Assembly: GCA_963573315.1 (NCBI GenBank)
Contig: OY752151.1
Location: forward strand, 558,001 to 622,000
DNA from: Entomortierella parvispora
Taxonomy: Eukaryota > Mortierellomycota > Mortierellomycetes > Mortierellales > Mortierellaceae
Direction: 5' to 3'
Length of the DNA: 64,000 nt
Positions 31,795-43,617 of this stretch are shown here, in pieces. The position numbers and the translations under genes were made by a program. How positions within the stretch are numbered: position 1 is the stretch's first letter; every line of letters starts with the position of its first letter. Below the pieces are notes generated by a model. It was not told the DNA's origin. It saw nothing but the letters and a program-made list of their open reading frames with translations, and ran no database searches.

Positions 31795-32109
31795 ACACTC
31801 TTGTTGGAGACGACCCCTTTTAGTCCCTTGTCTTCTGGGGTGTAGCTATTGAATACCAACTGCCAAAACAGACCAGAGAATGTACAAACGTCGGGACAAC
31901 AGGGTGCCCTCTACTCTTACTTTGCCTCAAGAAATGTTATCAAGCAACAAAAATAAATAGATTGGTTTATATTCTTTTTCTCCAACAAATCACCAGAGGC
32001 TTTATTAGCGCGCCTTTCGTTTGCTGCCAACTGTTCAAAAAATATCATAAAGATAGGGTGTCAGTTCGAACCGCACGCATCAGGTCTAATAGTCCTGGAT
32101 ACTCTCCCA
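31795..32109. other. Intergenic
   Basis: This is the 3' flank of the preceding reading frame, with AATAAATAG-like sequence near 31950. Nothing else is visible. Confidence 0.35.
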
Positions 32110-33518
32110 CACTCCGTACTATGCATTGTCTGGAGTCGTCAACAGGCCCAAAAGCAGAGGAAGTGGATCCATATCCGGTTCTGTTTCTGGAAGGGTGTAA
32201 TTCATGTGAATGTTACGAAAGGCTAGAGAAACATCTGAATCAAAACTACTGCAATTGATTGTCGTCCCAGGAGCCCTGAAGTGGATCAGGTGAGGCGATT
32301 GACATAGAAAGGCGTGGAATTGTCTCTTCAGTTTCACCTATCTTCCCATGGTAGATGAAGATTGTTCCCGATGAGGACCAGAGTGGTCAGCCGGTTTTTT
32401 CGCCAAGTACGTCCTGATAAGATTCAAGGACTGTTGACTTTTGATATCCCATCCTCGAGAATCGGACCCTCGAATCCTACTCGTCGAGAGTCGCGTTTGT
32501 TGGGCGAGAAATGAAAAGTTTCCAGATTTGGGCAGTATCCGTCGAGTTGTTTCATAAAAGAGAGTCTGGCTTAAAAAGGTTGAGATCGTCCGATCCGACT
32601 GAGTCATTCAGCAATGCATTGTCGGTGCGTCGTGATTGGGCTCCAATGACGCGCAGATGCTTCAGTCCAGGACAGACCCTGAACCAGTTGTTCAATCATA
32701 ATATACCACAGTTCGCAGGATCGCATGGTGGACCAAGGTCGGATAGCCATCGAGTCTTTTGTTCGCTATCTCTTCCTGAATACGGCCGTGGCTGACGGGA
32801 TCCATAGGACCACAGACCCTTTCGCATTTGACAATCAACGACTGCAGTCTCCGGCATGATTCACGAATGACCGCCATAGGGACTTCATAGCCACTTTGCA
32901 CCTCTATGGGTTAACGATATCAAATTGAGACCTGCGGCTGCGATGATATTCTTTGACCACTTGAGAACGGTGTCCCGGGTGGCGTCACCGCTATCAGCTC
33001 CTCCGACCAATGTCAGGACAAGGGCGTGAATATTCCTCAGCTCTGATAGCGCGGAGATCAGAAGGGCTGCCCGTCGGTCCGCCAGAGCCTCATTGGGGTC
33101 ACGGCTTACGATCGCATTCTTAAAGTCCACCTCCTCCTCCGTTGTTCTTCCCTTAAACTTTTGTCTGCATACAAGAGTGTTGGCGCGATGGAAGGATGAA
33201 AGAACGTCAGCACACTATTGCACAGACTCTCTGATAAACAACCGGGCGATATACCCACCATTGGCGACAGACGAGCGAGAGGACAAATCGGATACGGTAT
33301 TCATTGAGGAAGGAAAAGATCCTCTCCAAAAGCTCAGGCATCTGGAGAGTTTTCCGCGTCGCGCCTGGTTCGTGCATTCGAGGACTGCATGAGGACATGG
33401 GTAAAACAGAAAAAAGTATATGATTAGTGATTGTGGCATCCAATGAGGTGTTTGAATGGGAGTCATAGGTAGCCATTGTGTGTGGGCGGTAGTGATGAGG
33501 TGAAGAGAGCATGCGCAA
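32110..33518 (-). pseudogene. F-box/leucine-rich-repeat protein pseudogene
   Basis: On the minus strand an F-box is clear: MPELLERIFSFLNEYRIRF, followed by VLSLVCRQWWVYRP (about 33365-33240). It is followed in several frames by pieces of a leucine-rich repeat region: DFKNAIVSRDPNEALADRRA (frame 1); VIRESCRRLQSLIVKCERV (frame 2); FRVCPGLKHLRVIGAQSRR and GYCPNLETFHFSPNKRDSRR (other frames); and FHAFLCQSPHLIHFRAPGTT near the end. CPNLETFHFSP is the usual LRR wording in Mortierella F-box proteins as I know them. Stops and frame changes occur about every 200-300 bp, and no splice model joins the pieces. F-box proteins select substrates for SCF ubiquitin ligases; this copy looks dead. Confidence 0.75.
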
Positions 33519-33609
33519 ACTAGACGTCGCGCTCGCTGTTGTTTATTATGGTTGTATGGTTGACTGCGCTATGATGCCGCACGGTCGAAGCAAAGGTATT
33601 ATTGTGTTT

Positions 33610-36600
33610 CTATGAGCTGTCATCGTCCCAATCTGACAAAGACGACGATGACGACACGCTCCTACTCCTCGTCTTCTCTCTCTTCTTCTCTTTTCCTTTC
33701 CCCATCTTTTCTTTTCCCTCCGACTCGTTCGTTCCATTCGATACGTTAGTCTTGGAGCTCGAAGCCGTTGATGTCGAGGTTGCCTTCTTCTCCTCCTGTC
33801 GAGTCAGAGCAGCTGAATGCGTTGCCTTCCAATTTTGCTTGAACAAACTCAAGATTCCAGCACTTGGGGTCGAAGAGCCTGATGCAGAAGACGAATTGTC
33901 CGATGCGCCACCTGTGCCTCCAGCCGCTGCCGCAAGCGCCGCATCGTCGTTACTGACGTGGTGGTCCAGCTTCAATTTCAAATTAGCAAGTTGGTAGATC
34001 TGCTCCTCAATCGTGTCCTTTCCAAGGAGCCGGATCACCTCAACCTCTCTGGTCTGTCCAACACCTAGAGTATGCCCAGACACAAATAAAGTAATGAATA
34101 ACGGGATTTCATGCTTCCAAATTGACAAATAGCAACGTATGTGGTCAATAGGCAGCAACTTACGATGAGCTCGGTCTTCAGCCTGTTTGTCGTTATGAGG
34201 ATTGTAGTCCAAGTCGTACATGATAACCACGTTGGCACCTGTCAAGTTGATGCCGAACCCTCCGGCCTTAGTTGACAACAAAAAGACCTTGTGCGAATCA
34301 TCGTCATTAAATGAGTCAATCATTGGCTGGCGCTCCTCGACCTTGGTTCCTCCATCCAAACGCAAGTACTTGTAGCCCATTGTCTTCATCACGGGCTCGA
34401 GGATATCCAGAACCATGGTAAATTGCGAAAAGATCAAGATCCTGGACTTGTCCTCGTAAATCAGCTTCGGCAAAAGTCGCTGGAGCTCTTTGACCTTTCC
34501 AGCGCGCATCCATTGGTCCTCTGGAAGAGCAAACTTGTTGACGCTCTATTATTATTTAAAAGAGAAAAAAGTTAGTGTCTGTCAACCAGTCCGTTCAACC
34601 ACTTCCTCGATTCAGAGGTCTTACCTTATACTGTTTGCACAGACGATGGAGCTCGAAATCCGTCATGACAGACATGTCCTCCTCGATATAATCGATATTT
34701 GAATCACAGAACTCGATTTCCTTGGTAATCGCCTTGGCCATTTTTTTTAAATCCGAATCCTTGTACAGCTCTCGGAACAACATGGGATGGTCTGCTGCTT
34801 TACGAAGTTGCATCAAAACATTCGCCAGCTCGTTGTTGCCTTTTTTAACGGCGGCCGCAGACGGTTTCTTGGATGCTGCCTTGAGGGCCTTTTCCTTTGC
34901 TTTCGGTCCCATGCCATCCAACTCCACTGCGCTCAAAGCCGCCGCCGCTGTGTCCAATGAACTATCGTCGTCCAGCTGAATTGTTTCGCTATTTTGTACG
35001 ATAATGTTATCGTAAAGCGCTCTCTGATCTGGGTCCAGGTCGCAATAAATAACACGTTCGACCTTCCTTGGCAGATCTTTGAGAACGTGAATCTTTTTCC
35101 TCCTGAGGACGAAAGGTGCCAACATCAGCCTTGCTCTCGAGATTCGCTCCTGAGACAGCAGTGTGGATTTTTCGCTCTGTGCGTCGACCTTGACTTTGAA
35201 CATGGTCCGCAAAACTTCCTCGTGCTCTGCAAATAACTTTGGCATGATGAAAATCATCAACGACAGCAGCTCCTCCAAGTTGTTCTGGAGTGGCGTTCCC
35301 GTAAGCAACAGCCGGAAAGGAGTCTTGATGCTCATCAGTTGCTTGTATCGCATACTGGTGCAGTTCTTGACCATGTGACCTTCGTCCAGCACAATGCCCT
35401 TGAAGTTTCTTCGGTTCAAAAACTTGCGCTCATCATTGTTACCTGTCGCCACTGTATAAGTCGTCACTACAACATCATATGTAGGGTCATCCTCCAATTC
35501 TTCTCGGAGTTCCTCCCGCTCTGCCTGGGAACCATAATAGGATCGGACATCCAGTTCTGGGCAAAACTTCTCAAACTCGCGAAGCCAATTTGAAAGGGTT
35601 GACGAAGGGACAATGATAAGGAAAGGCCCATCCTCGTCGATGCTCTTCAGATGTGCAAGGAATGCAATAACTTGAGCCGTCTTTCCAAGACCCATCTAAG
35701 CAATTATGAAAAGAATGGCAGAAAAAAAATTAGTTCCTTGGTCTGTAGAGGCCCAAAGTTACCATTTGATATATCCGGAAAACAAACCTCGTCTGCCAGG
35801 ATTCCCGAGAGTTTCTTGCGCCAGAGAAGGGCAAGCCAATTGATACCCAAGAGCTGATATCCTTTGAGTTGAAATCCAGGTGCCATGTTTTTTGGTTGTC
35901 TCCTAATAAAGCCCTCCATTGCTTTCCTGCCTGCGGAAGTCTCTTCCAGTTTCTCAATGTTGACATCCAACAGCTCCATTCCGGGTTGATCGTCCTCCTC
36001 ATCCTCCTCATTCTTTTCCTTAACCTCCATGCTGTTGCTTGATGTCGCATTAGCGAACAATTGCCCATGCTCTTCCCCGCACCAGACACTCAAAGTTCCG
36101 ACAAGATCTTCCCGTACACGGTCAACAGTCTTGAGCATCGTATCCACAGCCCTAATTGCATCTGTAGTCGTCAGATAGTTGTTGACAATCTTTTCACCGA
36201 CACCTTTGGTTTTGCGAAGGATAACACAAAGCTGATCAAAGTTGTCAAATGGGCGCAGTCCAAGGACGAGATTGGCCTGAGACTTTGAACATCCACTAAG
36301 CTCCTGGAGTTCCAACTGGGTTGATTCGTTGAAAAACTGCAAGGCTCGTTCCTCTTTGCGATCCTGGGCTCTATAGCTGCTTGTCGGTCCGTCATAGTCG
36401 TCCTCGCCTTCTTCGTCCGAAGAAATTTCATTGACTTCAATCGGCTTCTTTCTCTTCTCCTCTGTGATGACGGGCTTCTTCCTGATAGTTTGGACTGATG
36501 ACTTTGAGGAAGAAGTAGAGGCGATTTTCTTGGCAAAGATCGATGCTAGAGTCTTGGTAGTAGGAAGCGACGCTTCAGACTTTGGCGTGGTCTTGAACCG

Positions 36601-37755
36601 GTCGAATGGTGATGATGACGATGACGGTGATGACGGCGACGCAGGTGATGACGATGAGGCGAATGTTTTCTTTGGTGATGACGATGAGGCAAAGGTTTTC
36701 TTTGGCGAAGCACTCAGATCAAAGAGCGACAAAGATGAGGATGCCGCCAATCTACTCGCTGCAGCAGAATAATCTCCTCCAGATTCCTTCAGAGTCCTCT
36801 TCAGCTCATTGAATGAGACATCAGGAAAAGAGGTCTGCAGTTGTGCCAAGGTCCTGTCCATAGCTGTTTTCCATAGCATTTCGTCGCCTAATTCTTCCTC
36901 GTCAGATACCCATTTCGTAGGCGATCTTGATGAGCGATTGCTAGCCAAGGACAGCTCGACCGCCTTTGCCATATCCTTGTCGTATTCCTCGTCATCTGAA
37001 TCAATGATGACTCTCTTGACCCGCCGTTTCTTGGTTTCTGAGCTGCCCCTTTGCTCATCTTCGTCAGGTACTGAGCCTCCTTTACGAACCAAGCGCCTCC
37101 TGGGCTTTGGCGTAGATACATCTTGCTCTTCATCATCGTCGCTCCTGATCAAGGTGCGTTTTGTCGACTTTGAAGTGCCGATACTGGATTTGGATGCAGT
37201 TCGATCGTCTGACATGACTATATCCTCGTCGCTGGCTTCCGGACTGCTCAGATCATGATCACTCTCTCCAGGAACGGGAACAGGGCTTGAAGATGAAGCA
37301 CCATCGCCGGTATATCGAAAAGCTCCGACGAGACTCTTGAATTGTTTCGCTCCTTGAACGGAAGATGATGTCGGTGGTGGTTTTACAGTTGAAAGTCTCT
37401 GTGGTCCAGTGGATGCCTGGCCAGAGTTACTGTGGTTGAAGGTATGCGAGGTCGAAGATGAAGAATGAGAAGGCATAGTGGACGGCTTAGGCGAGCCGCG
37501 CAGGGGAGATCCGGTTGACATGTTGTTTACTTTGCTATTCAGATCTGCATCGCTGTCGTAATCCGGCTCAGCATCCGAGGATCCAAGGACCAAAATGGTG
37601 GGCTCTTTCTTGGGTACCACAACGGAAGCTGGAGTGTGTTTGATGTTCCTGTAGGCTGGGTTGATGGTCGAGGGCTTGGTGCTATTGGCTCCTGCACCGG
37701 CCGCTTCCTGTTGTTTCTTGAATCGGAACTGCTTTAGCCGCTCCAAGGCATCCAT
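33610..37755 (-). CDS. FUN30: SNF2-family chromatin remodeller, Fun30/SMARCAD1 type
   Basis: Four exons: 37755-35788, 35695-34625, 34545-34164 and 34064-33610, 1291 aa. This ATPase slides or exchanges nucleosomes and helps heterochromatin upkeep and DNA-end resection. The disordered Ser-rich N-terminus contains a CUE-like segment (about 295-345, LQTSFPDVSFNELKRTLKES) that may bind ubiquitin. The ATPase starts at FQLKGYQLLGINWLALLWRK. Walker A, ADEMGLGKT, spans the first intron. The DEAH box is LDEGHMVKN, as in Fun30. LLTGTPLQNNLEELLSL follows, then the helicase-C lobe with RILIFSQFTMVLDILE, LSTKAGGFGINLT and QAEDRAHRVGQ, the last completed by the third splice. The C-terminus is Ser/Lys-rich. 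A possible additional 5' exon near 37930-37865 (SSTSPKLIPQDTPNGL) is in a different phase. The start at 37755 is my best choice. Confidence 0.92.
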
Positions 37756-39278
37756 TCTAAGTTAGCAGAGTAATGTGATGCAAACAAGAGAAGTAAGTCG
37801 GTCATGTCGTCGTGGCCAAAGACCGAGGCACCAGACGCGACATGAAGAATTGACAGTGGTACCTGTGGGCGGGATTGGAGTCCATTGGGCGTGTCCTGAG
37901 GAATTAATTTGGGGGATGTGGATGACTTTCTAGGGAAACAACAGTGCATGTCAACAAAATATGCCCTCTCTTCGATTTAGCCCTTCTAAGCCACCGTTGG
38001 AGGCTTCTTTTTTTTTTTTTTTTTTTTTTTTTTGAAGGACGCGAGGTGGAGAGGTGAAGAAGGGTTGTCTTTGCCGCTTGCTACTCTTCGGCCGCATCGC
38101 CATCTTTGCCTATGATACATGAAAAACTTGTCCCATTCAAGCAGACGCCACTCACAACAATGCCGACACCGATACTTTCAATACTTTCAATACCCAACTC
38201 AGCCAATTATGTGCCCTCTCACATCACACCGGGCCTTCATCACAACAGTTCTTCTATGGCATCGTCATCGCTGCCTATGGTGCATGAATAATGGATACTG
38301 GCCCTATTCAGGTACGGTGAAAGAACCTCACGAGATTTCAGAGGTTTCGTCTAATCCATGATATGAGTGAACGGAGCGAAAGACAAAAGGCCGCAGACCA
38401 GCTCAAGGATAAAGTCCATTTCGAGGCAACCCGCTCATCCTTCCTGTAGGGACCTGGGCACAGACTATATGGGACAAACAGAAGCAGCATGTTATCAACT
38501 GACTACATCCGACGACCAAAACCCCTTGCACTCAACCGACCTCGCATCTCCCACGGACCAGATCCAAAATCCAGGTCGCACCGTCGCACGGCCGTCACAT
38601 TTTTTTTTTTTTTTTTTTTTTTTGCCATTTTGGTGGCGCACCAAAGCGGGCCAGTCGCGCAAAGTCCGCTCGCGCGTTCTTTCTTCATTCTCTGCCGCGA
38701 ATCCTTTGAACTCTCCTGCCTTACCCTCGTTCTTTGCCATCTCCCCTTGCAATCATACACATCTGCATCTTACACCTTGCACAACAAGAGTTATGTCTCC
38801 AAAGGACGTGACCCCTCTCATCCCTATCCTCAACTGCAGTGCTTGGTGCATGACGGACATATTAGCATCCAAACGTCGGTAAGATGGAAAAAAATCCAAG
38901 GTCAGAATGGTTGTACGCCGATGGGGATTGGTGTGGAGGACAGTGGGTCGAGGCTCAACTCGATGATTCAGTCTATCTGGATGCAATCTCGAGGAAGATC
39001 GTCAGAGGGGGACTCGTGCCATTTCTAGTCGTGCACGCTCATAATCATAACCATTTCATGAAGGGACCATAGCCTAGTTGCTGTTCTTACTTTGCCTTTT
39101 CACTGCGTAGGTTGAATATGGAATTTGTAGCGAATTCCTGGCGATCCCCTTCCCCCCTTCCTACCTCTCTACCTCCCCCTCCTCCTTGTTTTTATGGTTT
39201 TCTTTTACACTTCATTTTTTCAAAGACATCACCCTCAACGTCTCACAACTACAACGAGAACCACCTTTCTTTTCAGCC
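37756..39278. other. Intergenic, upstream of FUN30 and of a small plus-strand gene
   Basis: The sequence contains T-runs at about 38009-38032 and 38600-38622. A short diverged duplication (TTTGCCTATGATACATGAA near 38104 and CTGCCTATGGTGCATGAA near 38270) is also present. Small plus-strand frames at 38793-38882 and 38884-39072 have an ATG and a GTAAGA-like donor but no supportable product. CT-rich sequence at 39140-39190 precedes the gene at 39279. Confidence 0.4.
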
Positions 39279-39539
39279 ATGTTAAAAGCCACAGTCGACG
39301 GAAGAAGAGAGATCTTTTCGATGGTTGAAAGGATGCAAAGCGACTTGAAACAAGTTAATCTAATGCTGGAGATTGTGGCACAATCACCCCGAACTCCCTC
39401 CTTGATGGAGTTCAAGAACCATCGCATGGTGATATTTTTCCACGAAGACAAAACAACTTGTTGGAGGGCTCTTCATAATGAACGCGACAGGTTGAAGAGC
39501 TTCATCTACCAGTATGCGTTGGAGGCAGCGAAGTTCTGA
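39279..39539 (+). CDS. Small hypothetical protein
   Basis: A single frame of 86 aa starting MLKATVDGRREIFSMVERMQ and ending LKSFIYQYALEAAKF. It is preceded by a CT-rich leader and a TTTCTTTTCAG sequence directly upstream of the ATG, which could be an acceptor. It is mostly helical and charged, with no signal peptide or transmembrane segment. Codon use looks ordinary. The family is not recognised. It could be a small real protein or a chance frame. The convergent LRR gene ends 230 bases downstream. Confidence 0.4.
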   Translation: MLKATVDGRREIFSMVERMQSDLKQVNLMLEIVAQSPRTPSLMEFKNHRMVIFFHEDKTTCWRALHNERDRLKSFIYQYALEAAKF

Positions 39540-39769
39540 GGCAAGTACTATGCAATATGAACAAAGAAATGAGCGCTCTCACCCGCATTGATATCTCACA
39601 CTTGTTTTGTGCCATGTTGACACACCTTTAGTTTGAACGAACGGCGGTCAAGAACTTCAAGATCATGGAATAAACGTTGGAACAAACACAGTTTAACTGA
39701 ACCAGGAGTTTTATTCAAATAACTATGTTTGTCTTTATTGATTGAAATTGTCTTCTCGGCATTGGAATA

Positions 39770-42700
39770 TCAGACATTGGTAAACACTTCAAAGAAAGCA
39801 GAGGGAGCTTTAGAGGCCAGTTGCGACCGCAGCGCGTCTACATCAGCGCCAGCAATAAACTGCGTAGATCGGATCTCCAAATTTGCAAGGGGTAGTGGAG
39901 GACGAGGTCCATTGACTCCATTCTCCAGTTGATCGCTTTGAGACAGATGTTCCAGCAACAGGTCCCAGTGCGCTTGACTGAATTGAAAGTGGTCGATGCC
40001 CAAAAAAGTCAAGGCGGTGAGATCCAAAACCTTGAACAGTTGCTGGAACTGCTCAATGTAGATATCGTTGGGGTCTTTGGCCTGCATGGATTCCATATCA
40101 TCGTCAATAACAAGGCGAAGCTCGGTGAGGTTCGGAAGGAGGCTCTTTTGTCCTCCGTTTGATAAATACTCGATCGCCTGGCGGATGGCGGTCGGGCCAA
40201 CCAGCTCCAACTTGGTTGCTTTGGAAGCCAGGTGATTCAAGCACCACTCCGTCTCCTTCTTGTACTGGGGTATAGGATGTTGCCACTGAACAATACTCGG
40301 ATACCCTTCAAAATCATACTCAGAGTATGGAAGCGCCTCTTGCTCTTGAGCATCAAATGACCACAATCTCGGTTGGAGTCTTCTTTGGCCTAGGATCAAG
40401 TTCAGGTTGATCAATCTTGGCGACCTTTCAACGATGGACAGGACATGGGATTGATATTGGGGCTTCAAGAGTGATCCATTGAACTTGACAGATTCCAAAA
40501 GTGATCGGGATCGGCCTCCGTAGTCTTCCAGAGAGCTGGCCCATCGATCCAACTCCAGACAAGTATGCAAATCTTCCTCACCATCTTCGAATCGCGCTCG
40601 GGCCTCAGAGAGCTGATGGCCAGAAAGATCAAGATCATTCAAAGCCCACCCATATCTGTCTAATAACAGCTGCAAGGAGCAGCTTTCCCATCGAATGGGA
40701 GCAACTCGCGTAATTCCTTCAGCAGAAAAGTCAACAGATAGCTCCAAGCTGTTCCCTGTAACGACAAGTGATCTTAAACTCCATTGGCCATTATCCTGGC
40801 GTCTGTGGGTGTTGTTCTTGATGCCTGCCACCTTGTCCACAAACGAGAGGACAGTATCGGCCGAGACTTCACCATAAGTCACCTCCAAAACTCGTAGATT
40901 ACGTCCTGCGCTCAAGATACCCTCCATATAGGGTCCATAATTTGAGTCAATGGCTAACCTCTGTAGCTTTGTACACTTTTTGATCAACTCTTGAAGCAAT
41001 CCCTGGTAGTTCTCTGCCCAACAAATACCCAGAGAGCGCAGCGCCGGAATGGATACGATATTGGAAAGGTTAGAGATCCGTTTGAACAACTCATTGAATT
41101 GCCTGAGCTGGAGTATTTGAAGCTGCCCTTCTGTCAAGAGTCGGATCAAGGGCTCGAATCGTTGCCTGCGGTTACCGAGGTCACCAACAGGTCCATCGAA
41201 TTCTCGCCCATCCATGCTCAAGGATATAATGGTTGACTTGAGAAGGCTGTCCACGAAAACTTGGAGGTCTGCCATTGTGACGTCCCACGCCAGAGTGATA
41301 TCCAATTCTTGAATGTGAGCCTGGATCAGAGCTGCGTAAAACTCTCTGGCAAGGGTTCTACTGGCCAAACGAATAGTGACTTTTTCATACTGCTCTTCGT
41401 ACACTCCTCGGTTCACCTCCACGACTCCACGGAGACGCGCTAGCGCCTGCTCGCGGTAATTTTGTCTAAAGTGCGTGCGACAAACCCATTTGACGTGCCC
41501 TTCTTTGGTCACACTCCGGTAGAGGTCTCCAAAAGTTCGTTTGGGATCGACAGACGACAGGTACCTATCCAGATGCTTCAATTCAACGCTCTCAATGACT
41601 CGGGCATCATTCATAACGGACTGGCCTACACTTGCGCTGACTGGCATGCTCCTTAGTCCTCGGCGTTCATGCTCTTTGTTTGTATTCTCCAAGAAGGCGA
41701 CAGTTTTGTTGACCATGCTACCCACGTGTTCAGTCTTGTAAAACTCGAGTCCTTCCATCAGAAAATCCAATTCTTTTTCGGCGTGCATCAGATCCTGTGC
41801 GAATTTCGAGTTTCGCAGTTGTGGAACCACAGTTCCGGCCACAATTGAACCGGTTTGGACTAATCTCAAGACTGCAAGGACATAAGGTCCATACTTTTGG
41901 AAGAACTCGGTGGGTCTCTCGATATCGTATCCGGGATGATGGGCCAAGTGCACTCTGTCAGTCTCTCGAGACCCGTCTGGCGTAGTGTGTGCGCCGCACT
42001 CACACAAGAAATAGAGTCGGAACTGGTTGGAGAACGGCTTCAGGAGAGAGTCCAGCGTGCGCGGTGTCTTGGGGAGGATGATAAAGAGTCTTGGGATAGG
42101 ATACTCGTGCAACTCGTACGTTTGGACCATGACTGCCTGGATTTGAGACTGGATTGTGGCCAATCGGTCCATCGTCTGCTGCTGCAACTCGAAAATCTTG
42201 TCCGTCTCGACCTTTACTTTTTCAAAGTGCCTCGCCATATCGTCTTTGATCCCCTCTGCCTGCTGGACTTGTCCAATGAGTACTGCTTGGATGTCTTCCT
42301 GCTGCAACTCATGAAAGGACGAAACCGAGGCTTGTCTTCTCAGCGTCACAGCACATTCAGGATGTAGACCATCATCTCTGAATGGAGAGACAGTCGAGGA
42401 GACTGCCGCAATGTTCCCTTCGTCGGGCCGTGGAGTTTGAATGCGTAATTGGGCAACGGCTGGTTCCAAAACTGCCACGTCGCTGTCATCTCGCTTCAAT
42501 TTTGATGGCCCTCTCTTGAGATTGGGCGACTGAGATGACAGAACTACGTCTAGGACTTTGTTTGGATGAAACAATATCCTCTTGGGCTTTAAACTGGATC
42601 CAAGAGATACACAGAGTGATTGTTAGTACAAAGTCGAAATAAAGAGACGCTGACTGAGATGACATGGGCAGTTATACTCACACTTCAAAAGTATTGGTGT

Positions 42701-42941
42701 CGATCATGAACGGTACAAGAGACACGTCCTCGCTGTCTTTGATAAAGTCCACAAAGTTGTACACCTGTTTGATGTCGCGCCAAAGAACAAAGTATTGTCC
42801 AGATTGTGGTTCCTGAAGAGCGCTAATGTTATGAATCGAGTCTTCTTCACTGCCGCTGTCACTGACGCTGCCACCCTGCTCGGAGACGGATTCGGGTGCA
42901 AGTCGGAAGGATTGCAGCACTCGGCCAGTATGGACAGTCAT
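39770..42941 (-). CDS. Large LRR-type protein with Mortierella-style EYPIPRLF module
   Basis: Two exons, 42941-42682 and 42593-39770, joined GT|T in phase, 1027 aa. The N-terminal about 90 residues (GQYFVLWRDIKQVYNFVDF) are followed by a linker. A coiled coil comes next (QVQQAEGIKDDMARHFEKVK to QTMDRLATIQSQIQ). Then follows a compact module, YELHEYPIPRLFIILPK, FRLYFLCECGAHT, HHPGYDIERPTEFFQKYGPY and VLAVLRLVQTGSIVAG. This module recurs, to my knowledge, in many large proteins of Mortierella and in Roc/NLR-like architectures. The last about 500 residues form irregular leucine-rich repeats (LRSLVVTGNSLELSVDF, LNDLDLSGHQLSEARARF, LPNLTELRLVIDDD). No GTPase or kinase motif is present. LRR arrays are usually protein-binding. 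Function is unknown; a sensor or scaffold role is an inference. Confidence 0.8.
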
Positions 42942-43617
42942 TCTTGGAGAAAAAAAACGGTACGGTGGTGCGACGATGAAAGAGCGAAAAGTTTGATGGT
43001 GGGGTGGGAAAAGAGGGGTGGGAAAAGAGGGGTGGAGAAAGGATGTTAGAAAGCTAGGAGATGTAAATAAGAAGACTGAAGGCTGAAAAAGAGACGACGA
43101 TCGACAACTTATATACTCAACCACAGTCTTTTTGCTTTGCCTTGCCCAGGACTTTGCCTTCTCGCCCCCTTGACCCCTACCATGCCAACTTCGAGCACGC
43201 GGATTTCGTCTGATTGGCCCCTTAAAGCACCACCAATTCACGAAATGCACCAACTTTGCCTTAGATCAATGACGCGCATCTTTATTGTTCTTATACCAAC
43301 AACTCTGGCCGAAGGGGCTCCAGGTACCCGAGTAGTATATCTGATCCGTCCTCCAATTTGCCATTTTGGGGCAAACACTTGGGATGGTTTGGTGTTTGGG
43401 AGACCCGAGTAAAGAGACACTGTGAATGAAGCAGCTGACAGACGAGATGAAAGAAAACGAACACAGCACAAGGTCGATACCGGGGAGCAATCATCGCCCA
43501 AAAACTTTGTCACATTTCAATTTTTTTAGTGGCGCAACAACGCACCAATCTTTACGGTCACATCATAAAGATGCCATTTTTACTCGTTCTAAGCTTTTGT
43601 GCTGTTTAAGATGTTCA
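42942..43617. promoter_or_regulatory. Upstream region of the LRR gene and 3' flank of the Nudix gene
   Basis: Both neighbours are on the minus strand, so this interval holds the LRR-gene promoter. The minus-strand leader (42950-43080) is CT-rich with repeated CCACCCCTCTTTTCCC units (43004-43040). No gene is supported. Confidence 0.45.

Noticed and set aside
38793-39072. Short plus-strand frames with an ATG and GTAAGA donor
   Set aside because: No acceptor in phase, no recognisable product, and weak composition. Noted only as part of the intergenic entry.
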